This document shows, one piece after another, positions 23,601 through 35,468 of a DNA stretch of 64,000 nt. Position 1 is the first letter of the stretch. Each line of letters opens with the position of its first letter. A program made the position numbers and the translations under genes. The stretch lies in the NCBI RefSeq assembly GCF_901709675.1, contig NC_051095.1:17782456-17846455 (forward strand). The letters are read 5' to 3'. The stretch comes from Syngnathus acus. Its lineage: Eukaryota > Chordata > Actinopteri > Syngnathiformes > Syngnathidae. The notes beneath the pieces are model-generated. The model saw only the letters and a program-made list of their open reading frames with translations. It was not told the DNA's origin and made no database searches.

Positions 23601-25002
23601 CAGCTCTAAAGATCGCCAACAGCCTGATGAAACAGCTCCAGCCCCCCCCAACAATTACAGATAGCCGACACAATTTTCCCTAAGTACCCAAGGAATAGCA
23701 TATGCTCTCCCTGCAGAAATTACGACAATGGGGACATTAGATAGTCCTCCTGGAAATGGACAGAGTACCGGAAAACAGTTGTTTAACCTTGACAAAGTTG
23801 AATATAGGCTAAGAACTTTCGATTTCACTTCAGAGTTTACTATAATCGAAATGTATTTGTTTAGCAAAAAACAAAATGATTCAAATAAAATATTTTGCAG
23901 TTTGCATTTTAGTTTACCAGCCACAGTGGCTTTTCCTGGCAGTTGTAGTGATTGAGAAAACATAAGTTCTGTAGTTTATATAAATCCATGTTCTTACCCT
24001 CTGCTTTAGCTACATGACAAATTGATACGGCTGTAATATTGGGCCTCAAGAGGACAGTCGATGTTCATCCATCACTGCTGACAAAAGTAAACTTTCTCAC
24101 TCTAGTGACTGTGTCATTGATAACAATAATGATGATGTTAACAAATTAACAAGAGATGTCAGTTTAATACAAAAAAAAAAAGAAATCACTTTTAACAACT
24201 GTGTGAAACCTTGCCAAATGTTATGGACAGCATATGCTTAAACAAAGTGAGCACACTTCAAAATAAAATACAATTGTTGAAGGGAAAGTAAAACACCATC
24301 TTTGCTTGGGTCGGTCATACAAATATTTCAGTGGCTTACGTAGTATACCCTCAACAGCCAATTGTTTTTAGGTATACGTGCAAAATAAATGACATGTATC
24401 AAAATTTTTACCATCATATATGCATCCTTATTTTTTAAGTGTAATTGTAGCAGTAGTCTGACATTTATAAGTGCATTGCATCCTATTGAGACATTTATTG
24501 ATAGCGCTTGTATTGAACGTCATTTTATTGTGTGGCGTGTGTCATGTATACTATATAATGAGTGAACGTGGAAGAGGAAAGACTTTTAAAGTAAGCTCTA
24601 CGACATGTTAGAGAACACACAAGCCACCCTTCCCAAGCCATGAATTAGTCCAATGACACCTTTTCATGCATTGGCTTTCTTACTCTTTCAAAATGGTGAT
24701 AATGTTGCACCTGATGCTTTAGAGTTGATTGCTGTGGTGGGAGCTTTAAAATAAACTGTACTGCAACTATCAAAAAAATGGCACCTATCCATGTTGCAAT
24801 ATTATTTCAGCCAAATTTAGAAATGTGTCTGAATATAATACCATAGTGAGGTATTAAACCCCCTACATTTCAGTCATCTGAAAGCATGATCGTACTGTCG
24901 AAAATTTTATGAGACCCAAACAAGCCTTAGTGGTGATGACAGAAACATCACGACGACTTGTCTCCTAAGAGCAAAATGGAAATTGGTCTGGAACAAACGG
25001 AT

Positions 25003-25039
<37 letters not shown>

Positions 25040-25473
25040 AGGTCACAGAGTAGACTCTGACAGCTCCACACGGCTGGACCCGGATGGCGCTTGTTGCCGC
25101 GCACCCACGCAACGTGCTTTGCAGCCAAGATGCAGAGAGCGGCGCGCGCTAGAAAGTCGAAGCACTTTCAAAAATTGAAGCATAAATTAATTATGATATT
25201 ACTATAATATGTATATTTTTCCACTTGTAAATATCTGTACATCGAGTGCACATAAGGGGAAAGCCAGATTTACCCTTTGCTCAGCGAGGATCGGGACGCA
25301 ATTTACTGGCTCAGTATCGCCTTAATATATGTCCACTTTGAATCGGTGCGCTATGGCGCATTTTTGGTTGGAATTTGAATGTCGCGTGAGCTCGGCGATT
25401 GTTTAAACAGACACATAATGTCAAATAAATTCCCACCCTCTCACTAAAGCTATTAAAAAGCAAAATGTCTTAC
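20694..25473 (-). other. probable first intron of pcdh11 (5' UTR intron)
   Basis: Bounded by the donor after 25474 and an inferred acceptor CAG ending at 20694. Apart from short A runs and the C34 tract at 25005-25038, I recognise no repeat family or coding frame in it. The AT-rich sequence could hold conserved enhancers, which cannot be judged without alignment. Confidence 0.5.
25005..25038. repeat. C34 homopolymer (G34 on the pcdh11 transcript strand)
   Basis: Thirty-four consecutive C on the plus strand, about 435 bases inside the first intron. The transcribed RNA would carry G34, able to form stacked G-quadruplexes. The exact length in the source genome is uncertain because such runs are error-prone in sequencing. 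Confidence 0.9.
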
Positions 25474-26330
25474 CTTTTTCGCTTGGCTGGGCTGAAAAAT
25501 CAGTTAGTGCTGCCTCCGCGTAAAGGCATCACTGATTTTCAAAAAGGAAAATATAAAAATAATAAATAAAGTGCCATGTATTGAGCTGAAGTGGAGATTA
25601 GACGAGGGCAATAATCCTCGTGAAGAAGAAAAAATAATGCCAAGAGAACAAAACAAATATCCACTACAAAAACTTATCCATGCGCAAAAATCGGTTGTCC
25701 ACTCCACGAGAGATGGAGGAAAGAAACACGCACACAACTTTGTTTATAAATGGAATGCCAGTACAATTCCTCTTCAGATGTCCAAGCTTCGTTTTTCTCA
25801 CTGTATCTAATTAAGTCAAAATCGAATGCGCTAAAACGTGTGTCAAAAACTTCCATCCAAAAATACACTTCTTGGTGAACACTTGCAGACACTCAATTTT
25901 ACAATCTTGAGCAAACAAACAAACAAAAATTCCCAAATAAGAGGGATGTACAGTTTGCATCGCCTGCCCGCCCCCCTCCCTCCTCCAGATGGATCAAACT
26001 GAGGCTCGGTGCAGCACACTTGCCAGAGCCGGGATAGACGTTTCGCCGAGGCGGTGCGCTAAACTGGAAACGTCTCGGTAGTATTGGGTGAACTCTCCGT
26101 GTGTGCCCACCTCTCTCCCTCACCCGCTCTCCCCGCTGCTGACATCACGGAAGGAGGAGGAGCCAGCAGAAAACTCGGGCGCTGTAGTCCTGTTAAAGCC
26201 GCACTGCGCTGGTGAGAAACTCACGCTGGCTTGAGAGGAGAGGAGAGGAGTGCAAACTGGATGCGCGACGCTACTCCTCCTCAAATCCAACTGAAAGCGA
26301 GAGGGCGGCAATGTTCACTTGTATTTTCAT
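25060..26330 (-). promoter_or_regulatory. pcdh11: CpG-rich block, probable pcdh11 promoter region
   Basis: In a window that is otherwise CpG-poor and AT-rich, CG dinucleotides cluster at about 25080-25160 (GCGGCGCGCGC) and about 26035-26290. Purine- and pyrimidine-rich stretches typical of TATA-less vertebrate promoters lie between. TGACATCA at about 26140 resembles a CRE/AP-1 half-changed site. The block sits at the 5' side of the inferred first exon. Alternative: a conserved CpG island unrelated to initiation. Confidence 0.5.
25474..26200 (-). other. pcdh11: probable non-coding first exon of pcdh11 (5' UTR); right end approximate
   Basis: The minus strand carries a near-consensus splice donor, GCGAAAAAG|GTAAGA, with the last exon base at 25474. 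It lies at the downstream edge of a CpG-rich block and points towards the first coding exon, whose inferred acceptor is at 20694. The intron would be 4,779 bases. Several ATGs lie in the presumed exon; one minus-strand frame, 25737-25504, starts and ends within it and could be an upstream ORF. I cannot see a TATA box or fix the transcription start, so the right boundary is a guess. Full-length cDNA would settle it. Confidence 0.5.
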
Positions 26331-26673
26331 CTTCCCAAAGTCCTTTTGGATCATTGGCGCCTCTGCATGAAGATGAGCGTTGTGCTTCTAACTCTTCATT
26401 TTTAATAGGGCTGAGGCAGGGAGGGGAGGGGGGGGGTGATAATGGGTTGTTCACACTTCCCATGAATAGCTATTTATCAGACACTTCTGGTGGCACCAGG
26501 AGCCGTTCAGGTTACATATAGTTTGGTTTATACTCACAGAGCATCTTAGAGAGATTGACGTGTTAGGTATAATTTAAAAACAATTTGGTGGAAATGATCA
26601 AGCACATAGAAATTAGCTTGGCAAGGTAGACTCAATCCAGTCCCATCGGGTGAGTCTGGTAGGGAGTCTGATC

Positions 26674-26970
26674 CAGAGGCGTAGCCAAGCCGGGGCGAGC
26701 CGGGGCGGCGCCCCGGTTAGGACTCCCTGCGCCCCGGTTGAAAAAAAAAAAAAAATCGAGCTTTTTCGATTCTTCATTTTCATGCCGTTTTTTTCTTTCG
26801 GTCTTGCGCGAATGTGCTTGCGCTATACTATGTGCGCGATGTTATCCATTCACCGTTTGCCTCCCGGACCCGGATGTTGTTTTAGCGATCAGCGAACGGC
26901 GTGGGTGATGTTCGATTTTTTTTCCTGTGGGCGTGCGCCCCTACTGGAAAAATTCCTGGCTACGCCTCTG
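26674..26970. mobile_element. hAT-type MITE, 297 bp, with perfect 8-bp target-site duplication
   Basis: The element begins CAGAGGCGTAGCCA and ends with its exact 14-base reverse complement TGGCTACGCCTCTG. It is flanked on both sides by GTCTGATC (26666-26673 and 26971-26978). The 8-bp duplication and CAG...CTG ends are hallmarks of the hAT superfamily. The inside has a GC-rich left part (CGGGGCGGCGCCCCGG), an A run and no transposase. A 108-codon frame spanning it (26650-26976) is chance. It sits just upstream of the presumed pcdh11 promoter block. Confidence 0.92.
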
Positions 26971-26978
26971 GTCTGATC

Positions 26979-28506
26979 AAGCGCATTGCCAAGGCGGGGC
27001 TAACATATACAAACAGACAGCAAAACAAACCAATCAGTGGAGAGTGACCGTGACGGTGGGAAAAAAAAAAACTTGAAATAAATGCTTCTAGTGCTGAAGG
27101 CTGCTAACTGTGTTCTGGGTTTTTTAAAACTCATTTATTGCTGAATGAAACAAAGTATCATCTCTCACGCACAACACTAGATAGGAATGGATTTATGCCT
27201 TTATTTTTTACCTATATCAAATTATACATTGTGAGTTGCTGATTTAGTTCAAAGGTGGCAGGAGACCCCCCCATCCAAAATGGATGGATACGTTTTTCCT
27301 CAGGTCTCAGAATAATATCATGATAAAAGTTGTAATGTATTTAACGTTTGTCTAGAGACACCAACCGTATTAAATTTGACTAAAGCTGATCAAACATGAT
27401 CTGTAAAGGAACTCAAACAAGATCTGTGAGTCTGCCAATATCAAGTAAGTCAACCATGAAACTTTGCCACAGTGAACAGGAAAACATCTATGTGGTAGTT
27501 TTTTCACTTTTAAATTTCCTTATCAAACAGGGCATTCAGTTCATAAATGACTCATTGCCTTTCTCATATTTCTCCCTTACTCAGTCAGCATGGCGCTGGG
27601 CATTAGCACCCCATGCACATGCTTTAGACCAAAATAATTTCCGCCCACTGTTAAGTAGTATTGATCACATCTCTGAAAATAGGCTGGGTTGCTACATAAA
27701 TAATAAGATGGTCAGGCTACTCTTTTGTTTTGTCACCCATACTGTATTTCTCCCATGCATGAACTATAAAGGTTTGGAACATTCTTCAAGATTTTTCATA
27801 GCATGTCACAGTATAAAACGTGGTTCATACTGTACGTTTCCAGTAGAAAGGAACTCTTTTTGAAGAGCCAGAGAATATTGGGAAAAAAGGCCCCATTTTA
27901 CAGAAGCTGACTGTTTCCACGGTAACTTTCAAGAACCACTTAAGTTATACCCCAATGAGTTGAATCTCTCTCTATTGCCTCATTTCTTTCAGTTTTCTCT
28001 CGCTTTTTCCAAGATCTCTGGAGGTAGGAAAGATTTGAAAAAGATGGAGTGGACAGAGAAAGGACAATTCAATATTTACTTTTAGCTTCTTCGCAGCAGA
28101 GGTAGAATTTCAGAGAAATAGTGTCGGGACCCAAGATAGACAAAAACTGCATGAGATAATATTTGAACTTTTCCCGCAGCGCGTGAATATGCAACGTGTG
28201 CGGCCCTAGTTTCCTCCAAAGTAGTGGATCAGAAGGAAGAAAAAGCTTTAGGCTTCCCATCTGTCATGTCGGTGCTGAGACGGTTGACAACAGACACAAA
28301 TCATGCTGCATGGGCACTCATGTCTTACTACTGTGAAGAGGTTTAAAAGTAATGCCAACCATGTCCAGCATGAAACAAAACAAAAAAACTCAATCAATAA
28401 CTCTGGCAAAAGGTAAGTTGTAATGCTGATGAAATAACATATTTCAGAGAGGATACGGGTAAAATAATCAAGAGTTTCAGTGCAATATTCATTTCCCACT
28501 GAATTG
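26979..28506. other. intergenic DNA, nothing recognised
   Basis: AT-rich DNA with short A runs. The 155-codon plus-strand frame at 27396-27863 has no domain, signal or compositional support. Confidence 0.6.
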
Positions 28507-28518
28507 TCACTTGATATC

Positions 28519-28880
28519 CATCCATCCATTTTCTGTACCACTTAGTCCCCACGGGGGTCGCGGGCGTGCTGGAGCCTATCCCAGCCGTCATCGGGCAGTA
28601 GGCGGGGGACACCCTGAACCGGTTGCCAGCCAATCGCAGGGCACACAGAGACAAACAACCATACGCACTCGCACTCACGCCTAGGGACAATTTGGAGTGC
28701 TCAATCGGCCTACCAAGCATGTTTTTGGGATGTGGGAGGAAACCGGAGTGCCCGGAGAAAACCCACGCGGGCCCAGGGAGAACATGCAAACTCCACACAG
28801 GGAGAGCCGGAGGTGGAATCGAACCCGCACCCTCCTAACTGTGAGGCGGACGTGCTACCCAGTGTGCCACCGAGCCGGCC
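28519..28880 (-). mobile_element. full-length tRNA-derived SINE with 12-bp target-site duplication
   Basis: The insertion lies in reverse orientation. Its head at the right edge has, on the minus strand, an A-box-like TGGCACACTGGGTAGCA (about 28868-28852) and a B box GGTTCGATTCC (28825-28815), the internal RNA polymerase III promoter of tRNA-derived SINEs. The body has the fish-wide TGTGTGGAGTTTGCATGTTC, CATCCCAAAAACATG and CTGGGATAGGCTCCAGCACG blocks and ends in (GGAT)n. TCACTTGATATC flanks both sides (28507-28518 and 28881-28892). This is the best copy here and the reference for the partial ones. Confidence 0.92.
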
Positions 28881-29689
28881 TCACTTGATATCATTGATTA
28901 CTATTTTGTAAGTATTTGTAGTTTGATTTGTATTTGATGCATTACCATGCCCTTTGGTTTGGCCTCAATTAATCAACATCAGAATGGCATGAAGTTTACT
29001 TCCAAAAAAACTACAGCTAATAATATCCTGTCAGATCAACGCGAAGCACGCTTAAAGCAAAATGAACAGAAGTCCTCACGAGGCCAAGAAATCTCTAGAA
29101 TAATGAAGGGTCCAGCAATGAGTGGCATGTATTTGCAAAACACCAATTAGAGTAACGCCAGACTTCACCTAATGTCCACTGGCAAAATAATGTGTGCCTA
29201 CCGGAGAGATACATGATGTTGTTACATGACAGCTAATTAATTCTCTGTTAATGTCTTGCAGAATACTACAGGCTGCATAATAAAAACATGCATTGTCGTG
29301 AGCAGATTTGCCCGACTTCTCTGTAGTTTTGTAGTGCCATATATGTGCCCTTTGCAGCTGCTAGAGAGCTCATTATTATAACAAGAGTATTGCAACTGGA
29401 TAATATTAGGTGAAGCCTGTGTAAGACGTCTGAACATTACATCCACATTAAACTTAATAATATGCACCTTTTAGAAATTGTGTATGACAATAGATATCTT
29501 GATGTGAATTTAAAACTACACATACATAGACTCTTATATTAATGATTACAAAAACATGAACAATGAATATGGTAACTATCAATGATGTTATTTTAGGGCA
29601 GCTTTGACGTGAAGCCTACATTGGGTGGTGGTGTTTCAACTGTGTTACACTGTACCTTGGTTGGTTGATTGATTGATTCACCATATAAA

Positions 29690-29928
29690 CATTGGCGGAA
29701 GTAGGATTTTTTTTCCTTGGGGGACATGGAAAGGGCCAAGGATATCTCAGGGGGTCTGCAAAACAAAAACAAAAACAAATGACTAATCCTCAAATTTTTC
29801 AAAAAAACACTGATAAAGATTCCATGTGTGTGATTCCAAAAGTCAGTTATCTTGGCTGGCACTCGGTGGGGCCAAGCATATTTAAGGCCCTCAGAGGCCC
29901 CCCCTCTAACGCCGCCACTGCGTATGAA
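29690..29928. mobile_element. possible decayed MITE with TGGCGG-type ends
   Basis: The left end reads CATTGGCGGAAGTAGGA and the right end, reverse-complemented, GCAGTGGCGGCGTTAGA, an imperfect inverted repeat. Inside are a GGGGGCC-rich edge and no coding. No clear target duplication was found, so the boundaries and class are tentative. Confidence 0.35.
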
Positions 29929-31659
29929 CATCCACCAAAATAAATGTAAAAAAAAGAAATAAAGGAAAAGGTCATCTATAAATGTCTTAGTTCAGCACAG
30001 TTTCCATGCTCAAAGGAAGTAGGATTGGTTGGCCTTTGAATGTTAACATTTTCAAGACATAGTAACTTTTGTTTGGTCACTTTTTTAAACTGGGAAATTA
30101 TTATCAGCCAACATGTAAATAGACCAAGACAACACCTCACATCGTTCTTTGTTGTGCACCAGAGTTTGGCGATCAATATGATATATATATATATAGAGAG
30201 AGAGACAGAAAGAGCAGGCATGCACAAACACAAACACAGACATACCCACGTATACACTGGCGAATATTAACACATATACGTATGCGTATTTTGAGGGTAT
30301 GCAAATAGAGGATGCTCCAGATGTTAAGTAAGTATGAGACATTGGTCTCATGGAACTACATGTTCCATGACAGTCATATTTAAAGAGCATATAGTATTTA
30401 ATCAAGGTGAGGGGATGCAAGCATGCCATACACATCCAGGAGAGAGATTCACTTCGGAGCCAAGGGGTTTAGCCAAGATCCTGACTGTACTAATCAATTT
30501 ATTCAGCGACTAGTAGCCATACAGTTTATGAACTCAAACTGTTCCCTTTCTGCGCCAGGCATTAAGTTGTTAAGGTTTTCTGCATTTCAAGAGGTAACAA
30601 CAGTTAAAACAGCATTTGTGTGTTGTACGATGTGGGCAATATACATGCTGTGGTGATGATTCCTTCCATCTGTCTACTGTGAAACAGCCTGCGGCAACAT
30701 TGTCAAATGAGAGTGTTTGCTTGGCAGTACACAATACATTTCGTTGTAGGTTTATTTTCTATTTTTCTGTTTATTTCCTCTACTTCTCACAAAAGTAGTT
30801 GGGAGGAAACCTTAGAATTTAGGCTGGGGAAAACAATGAACCTTAGCAATATTGCTGGCCGAGTCCTGATTAATAAAGATATGCAACGCTCGTTTAACAC
30901 AGTGCCAGCATTTGACGACGCGTTTGCCTTTGCATGGTGAAGGTCACTGGATTGATTTTAGATAAAAATTTTATGTCGGGAAGATTTTGATCTTAATGAC
31001 TTGCCTTTGTGAGGTCAGAAACAAGCCTGGCAATGGCAACAACAAAAGTTAGTTGAAAATAAATTGCATTGATCTGAATTAAAGGTGAGATGATGGATCT
31101 TCAATCAGTCAATGCTCTGAATCCTCAGAGTATGGTTCTTATTTTGTTAGTTTTTACTGCAGCCAACTATTTTTGGGTTGTAACGGAGAGAAAAAGAATT
31201 GTGCTTTCGATAATCACCAAGGAGTCATTATTTGCCACTCATCCTCCCCAGATGGCCCAATGGTTGATGTTCTTGTCACGTTGAGTTGCGTTCCCCCTGC
31301 CTTGAATGGGCTGTGTACACAACCATTGTTTGATGAGTAAAATTGAAGGCAAGTCTTGTAAACTGCAGATGCCCCCTTGCCAAAGACATGGCACTGCAAA
31401 GACAATGCGCGCACACATCTCCTTTGCACTCTTGAGACTTTAAGCTCCTTATCTTGCTGCTTTAGAAAGGAAGCAGACTGTATTGTGCTGGAACGAATGC
31501 TACGAAGCTTGAAAATATACAGTTGAACAAAAACAAAAGGAAATAACTTAAGACCAATTAATCTGTGACAGTAACGTATTACAATTGTAGTTTTTCTCTA
31601 AAAAACAATTATTTGTCTATTTGTTCCTCTCTCATTTCTATCAGCTGCAACTTCAAGCA

Positions 31660-31990
31660 GTCTAGCGTGTTTGGGATCGCGTTGCGTCTCACTGGGCATT
31701 TCAGCACATGGAGCTGCCCCCCTGACGCAGAAAGACTGCGCTTGGCGTAAAAATGGGCATATCTTCAGTTTAGTGCGGGGCAAGTCTAGTCTTGGGTTTT
31801 TGTGACTTTGGTAGACCATGCTGCGAGGGACCAAGAGCATTTTCTACTACATTCCCCGGACGCAACAGAAAATTCCATTACAAAGACTAAATTCGATTTT
31901 AGTCTCAGTAAAAGTAGGTCCAACTTGTGGCGCAGGTGGTGTATTTCGATTTTAGTGTCTTTGATCAAGGTGAAGGCAGACAACATTGGT
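31660..31990. repeat. possible old dispersed repeat
   Basis: GACGCAGAAAGACTGCGCTT, AAAATGGGCATATCTTCAG and TTTTGTGACTTTGGTAGACC give an impression of a non-coding fish repeat, perhaps the class also suspected at 3345-4085. Neither ends nor a second copy in this window confirm it. Confidence 0.2.
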
Positions 31991-34387
31991 GCTTTCATTG
32001 TATGTTTCATTCATAAATATGACACCAGGGTGGGATAATACCTGTAAATCAGTTGAACAAATTATAATCTTTACCATTTAAATATTAATATAATAGCACT
32101 CCATCACGATTGGTGGAGGGGGGATCATACGCAGACACATGATCAGGGTGCAAGGTGGTCTCCAATTACCCACTTCACATGCACAGCAGGGCTGACCACA
32201 GGATCAGTAAAGGGAGATCTTGCATTTTATCTGCCAATGTCATACACAGACCCCAGCGAGTTCATTCCTTTTTCCGCAATGTCAAACATGGCTTACTCTG
32301 CTGTACGGGATTCTGACCACCCTTATTTTAATGTAAATGAGGGTTGCTGCCAGGATTGGCCGGTAAAAGACTACTTCCATCCCACAATGGCGCACAAAGA
32401 TACAAACACGCCGTTAAGCCCAAATCTACAAGTGCAAAGTTTCGAAAAACAGAAAAAGAAAACACTACCCATGCGCACAGACTCTGCTTCGTACTCGACT
32501 TATGCTGGGAATAAAATAGGACACTATGTGTCTATGTGTTGGACTTAAAACACAGCTGAATTTAAATGAAATTCAACATGAGATGAGGTCTAAGATCATC
32601 AAATTTTTGATCAATTCATGTAAATGATCAATTTTGCCTCATTCAAACTTCAATTGATGGCCAATTTGACTGAACCTTTGACCCCAGATGCCCTTGGTAG
32701 CTGATGTCAGGGCCACTATTGGTTCGTAAACAATAGCAATATTTTTTTTACTTTTACATGCTGTTCTTGTCTGTGCGCAACTGAACACAAGTGTGGCCTC
32801 TTCCCACATTGCCAGATGCTGTGGATAAACACCAATTCATATTCATCAATCTAGATGAATATGTGTATTGTTACAAGCTGTTATTTTCTGTTCTTGTTCT
32901 TGTCGTTGGGCGTCAGACCGAAAAAAAAATTGTTGATCTGTTTCCAAGAGTATAGTTATTTTCTGATACCTTTCTTCATTTCATGTCTTAAATCGTCTTT
33001 CATAGTATGGTGTGATGGATTAAAAGGAGACATAACAACAAGCACCAAAAGAGCATTCAACAGCAGGAGACAACGCAAACACGTTTGGATTTTCACTACC
33101 TCGCTGTCAGTGAGAGATTGTCACAGTGTATCACAATGGTTCTTCCCACAGAGCTGTGTGTGTCAGTCCATCAGTTATATTAACCATCTAAGTGGACCTC
33201 AATCAAGTGCAGTCATGGTGACGGGAATCTTGTCCGTCGTCAGTGTGTGTCCCCACATAAGGAAAATGTTCAGTATTGATTTCATGTCTTTGGAGACCCT
33301 ACAGACTTCAAATGGAAGTGACAAGTTAGTGACTGAGCTCAGTTTTGGTGACAGACTCAAGTGGAACGACATGCAGCTTTGAAAAGCAGATGTTTGTTTG
33401 TAGTCAGAAAATCTGAGAGATGACTAGTAGTTGTTTGAAAAGTTATGGCCTCTTGCCAAGTTAAGATGCTGAGACAATTTGGCTCCTTTCCAGCAAGTCC
33501 TCTTTTCAGGGAATTAACACCAATGTTATGGTTCAATTTTTTCTGTAAATGTTTGGTGTGTTGCCATTGCTGTCTTCAATGTGTGTGTGAGCTGTCTTCA
33601 GCCGGCCAGACCTCTATAATGAGGTCAAATTGATAGGTTGGAGTCTGTATCCCTCGAGCCAATTTTGTTACGCACAAAATGGTTGTCTTGCATTAACAAC
33701 ATGATATGTGAAAATGGTCTATATTTCAAACTTTCAAAGGAGGCCATCATACAATCCCTCATGGTGTAAATGAAAGGCCGCATCTGATTGGTCAGAATTA
33801 CTTTGCACATGTTCAGTTTGAAATTCATGAGATACCTTGAAGTAATGAATAGATTCTGAAATAGTATGTATCCAATCATACTATATTACGAGGGATATAA
33901 TAAATTCCAACTAATAATGATAGTTGATATTTTTGAAAATTAAACAACATAAATGAAAACATACATTCTATATGTTCTCTTTCTTGTTGGATAGCTGTAT
34001 GAAGATTTGGGAAAATAGAGGTAATGTTATGGGAAATAAGTGGTGTTAATACATTATATTTATTCCTAGTCAGTGTGTTCCGAACTACATTTCACCAACT
34101 TTGATCGCATCATCGCAACTTTCTCTCTTCTTCAGATGCTTCATTCCTGATCTTTAAATTGACATCCCTTTAGCAAACATTACCCATTTTTCATAATCTA
34201 GTCATCTTTGGAAAATCTTATTAATGTCCTTTCAGAAAGTGTATAAACTCATTTTTTTAAACTCTACCCCAAAGGATGAGTTTTATGCTGGAGGTTAACA
34301 TGTATGCATAAAGACTGTCAGTGAATGAGGCCCATTGTTCTTCAACCATGATACAATGAGTAATTAATTGTAATAGAAAATTACAAC

Positions 34388-34605
34388 ATTGGTGCATCAG
34401 GACTGAATATTAACTTGAACAGTTCTTTCAAGCAGAATGACAAATTTTAGTCAGAGAAAAAAAACAATAAACTTAGCATTCAATGTTTATTAACAACCTC
34501 TTGAACTCCTTACTCGTTTTTTGAGGAAGCAGTACAATTCTGTTCGATACATAATTTTTTTTTTTTTTTAGAGTTAAACAATTCTTTTTGAAGTGTTTCT
34601 CTTGG
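34388..34605. repeat. local direct repeat, copy A
   Basis: About 206 bases starting GGACTGAATATTAACTTGAA and ending GAAGTGTTTCTCTT are repeated at 35266-35468 in the same orientation with roughly 10% differences and small indels. It has no recognised family membership, and no TG...CA ends that would mark an LTR. Confidence 0.85.
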
Positions 34606-34867
34606 GAATATTGCTCTGTTCACCCATGTTTCTTACTAACATATGATTGTCACCCCATATCTATTTGGAGTACAATATGAAGTCCAAACTGGCTCCAGTA
34701 AGCTACAAACCACATCGTGGATGCATCTACAGCTCAGGCAGCTACATTCTTCCAATGTTCTACAACCCAGAAGATAGCTTTGTGAAAAATGTTATTTGAG
34801 ATATTACCTTGAGTTTCATTATCTGGTTTAAAAGCAAGTGAAGCCATGAGAGTAAGCGCCTCCCAAT

Positions 34868-34955
34868 TTCCATCCATATTCTATATAACAGATCCTTTTC
34901 AGGGTCCCAGGGAACTATAGCCGATACCAGCTGAGTTTTGATGCTATACCAATGC
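34868..34955 (-). repeat. decayed SINE tail fragment
   Basis: TTTCCATCCATATTCTATA, CAGGGTCCCAGGGAACTATA and AGCCGATACCAGCTGAG follow the tail of the 28519 SINE at low identity. It lies between the two direct repeats. Confidence 0.4.
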
Positions 34956-35255
34956 TGGAATAGACAAGAAATAAGTGCATGCTTGAGAAGAAAATAAAAA
35001 ATACAAAATCTTCCAATCACAGAAATAACATAGTTGTCAACTAACTTTATCAATGTACAAAGCAATAGTTCTTCTCCCCTTGAGAATGAGTAGCTGTAGT
35101 AAACAGATGCTTTCCTTAGCTCCTTTGTCATGGGATTGTTTTCTTTATCATCAAGAAACAATTCCAAGAGACAATTCCTTCTCTGGTCAGCCACTGAGCG
35201 TGATTGTTTTTGTGGTGTATTATACCACTTCAGAAAAAGAAAGGCTACATTTCAA

Positions 35256-35468
35256 ATGGTGGAATGGACTGAATATTAACTTGAACAGTTCTTTCAAGCA
35301 GAATGATAAATTTTACTCAAGGGAAAAAAAAACAATCTTAGCATTCAATGTTTATTAACAACCACTTGAAGTCCTTACTCGTTCTTTGAGGAAGCAGTAC
35401 AATCCTGTTCGATACATACATTTATTTATTTTTTGAGAGTTAAACAATTCTTTTTGAAGTGTTTCTCT
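35256..35468. repeat. local direct repeat, copy B
   Basis: Second copy of the sequence at 34388-34605, about 660 bases downstream. Internal landmarks AGCATTCAATGTTTATTAAC and GAGGAAGCAGTACAAT are shared. The T-rich tract differs (TTTATTTATTTTTT here, a pure T run in copy A). Confidence 0.85.

Larger units (their letters stand above)
28893..34387. other. intergenic DNA with few recognised features
   Basis: Contains a possible MITE at 29690-29928, a possible old repeat at 31660-31990 and a short TA/GA run at 30178-30210. The longest frame (175 codons, 32855-33382, plus strand) has no recognised domain. Otherwise I see nothing. Confidence 0.55.

Noticed and set aside
27396-27863. 155-codon plus-strand open frame
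   Set aside because: No recognisable domain, signal or neighbour; such lengths occur by chance in 64 kb.
28815-28868. tRNA gene suggested by A and B boxes
   Set aside because: The boxes belong to the SINE head; the cloverleaf continues into SINE body sequence.
32855-33382. 175-codon plus-strand open frame with hydrophobic start
   Set aside because: The hydrophobic run comes from T-rich DNA; the rest matches nothing I know and no exon boundaries fit.
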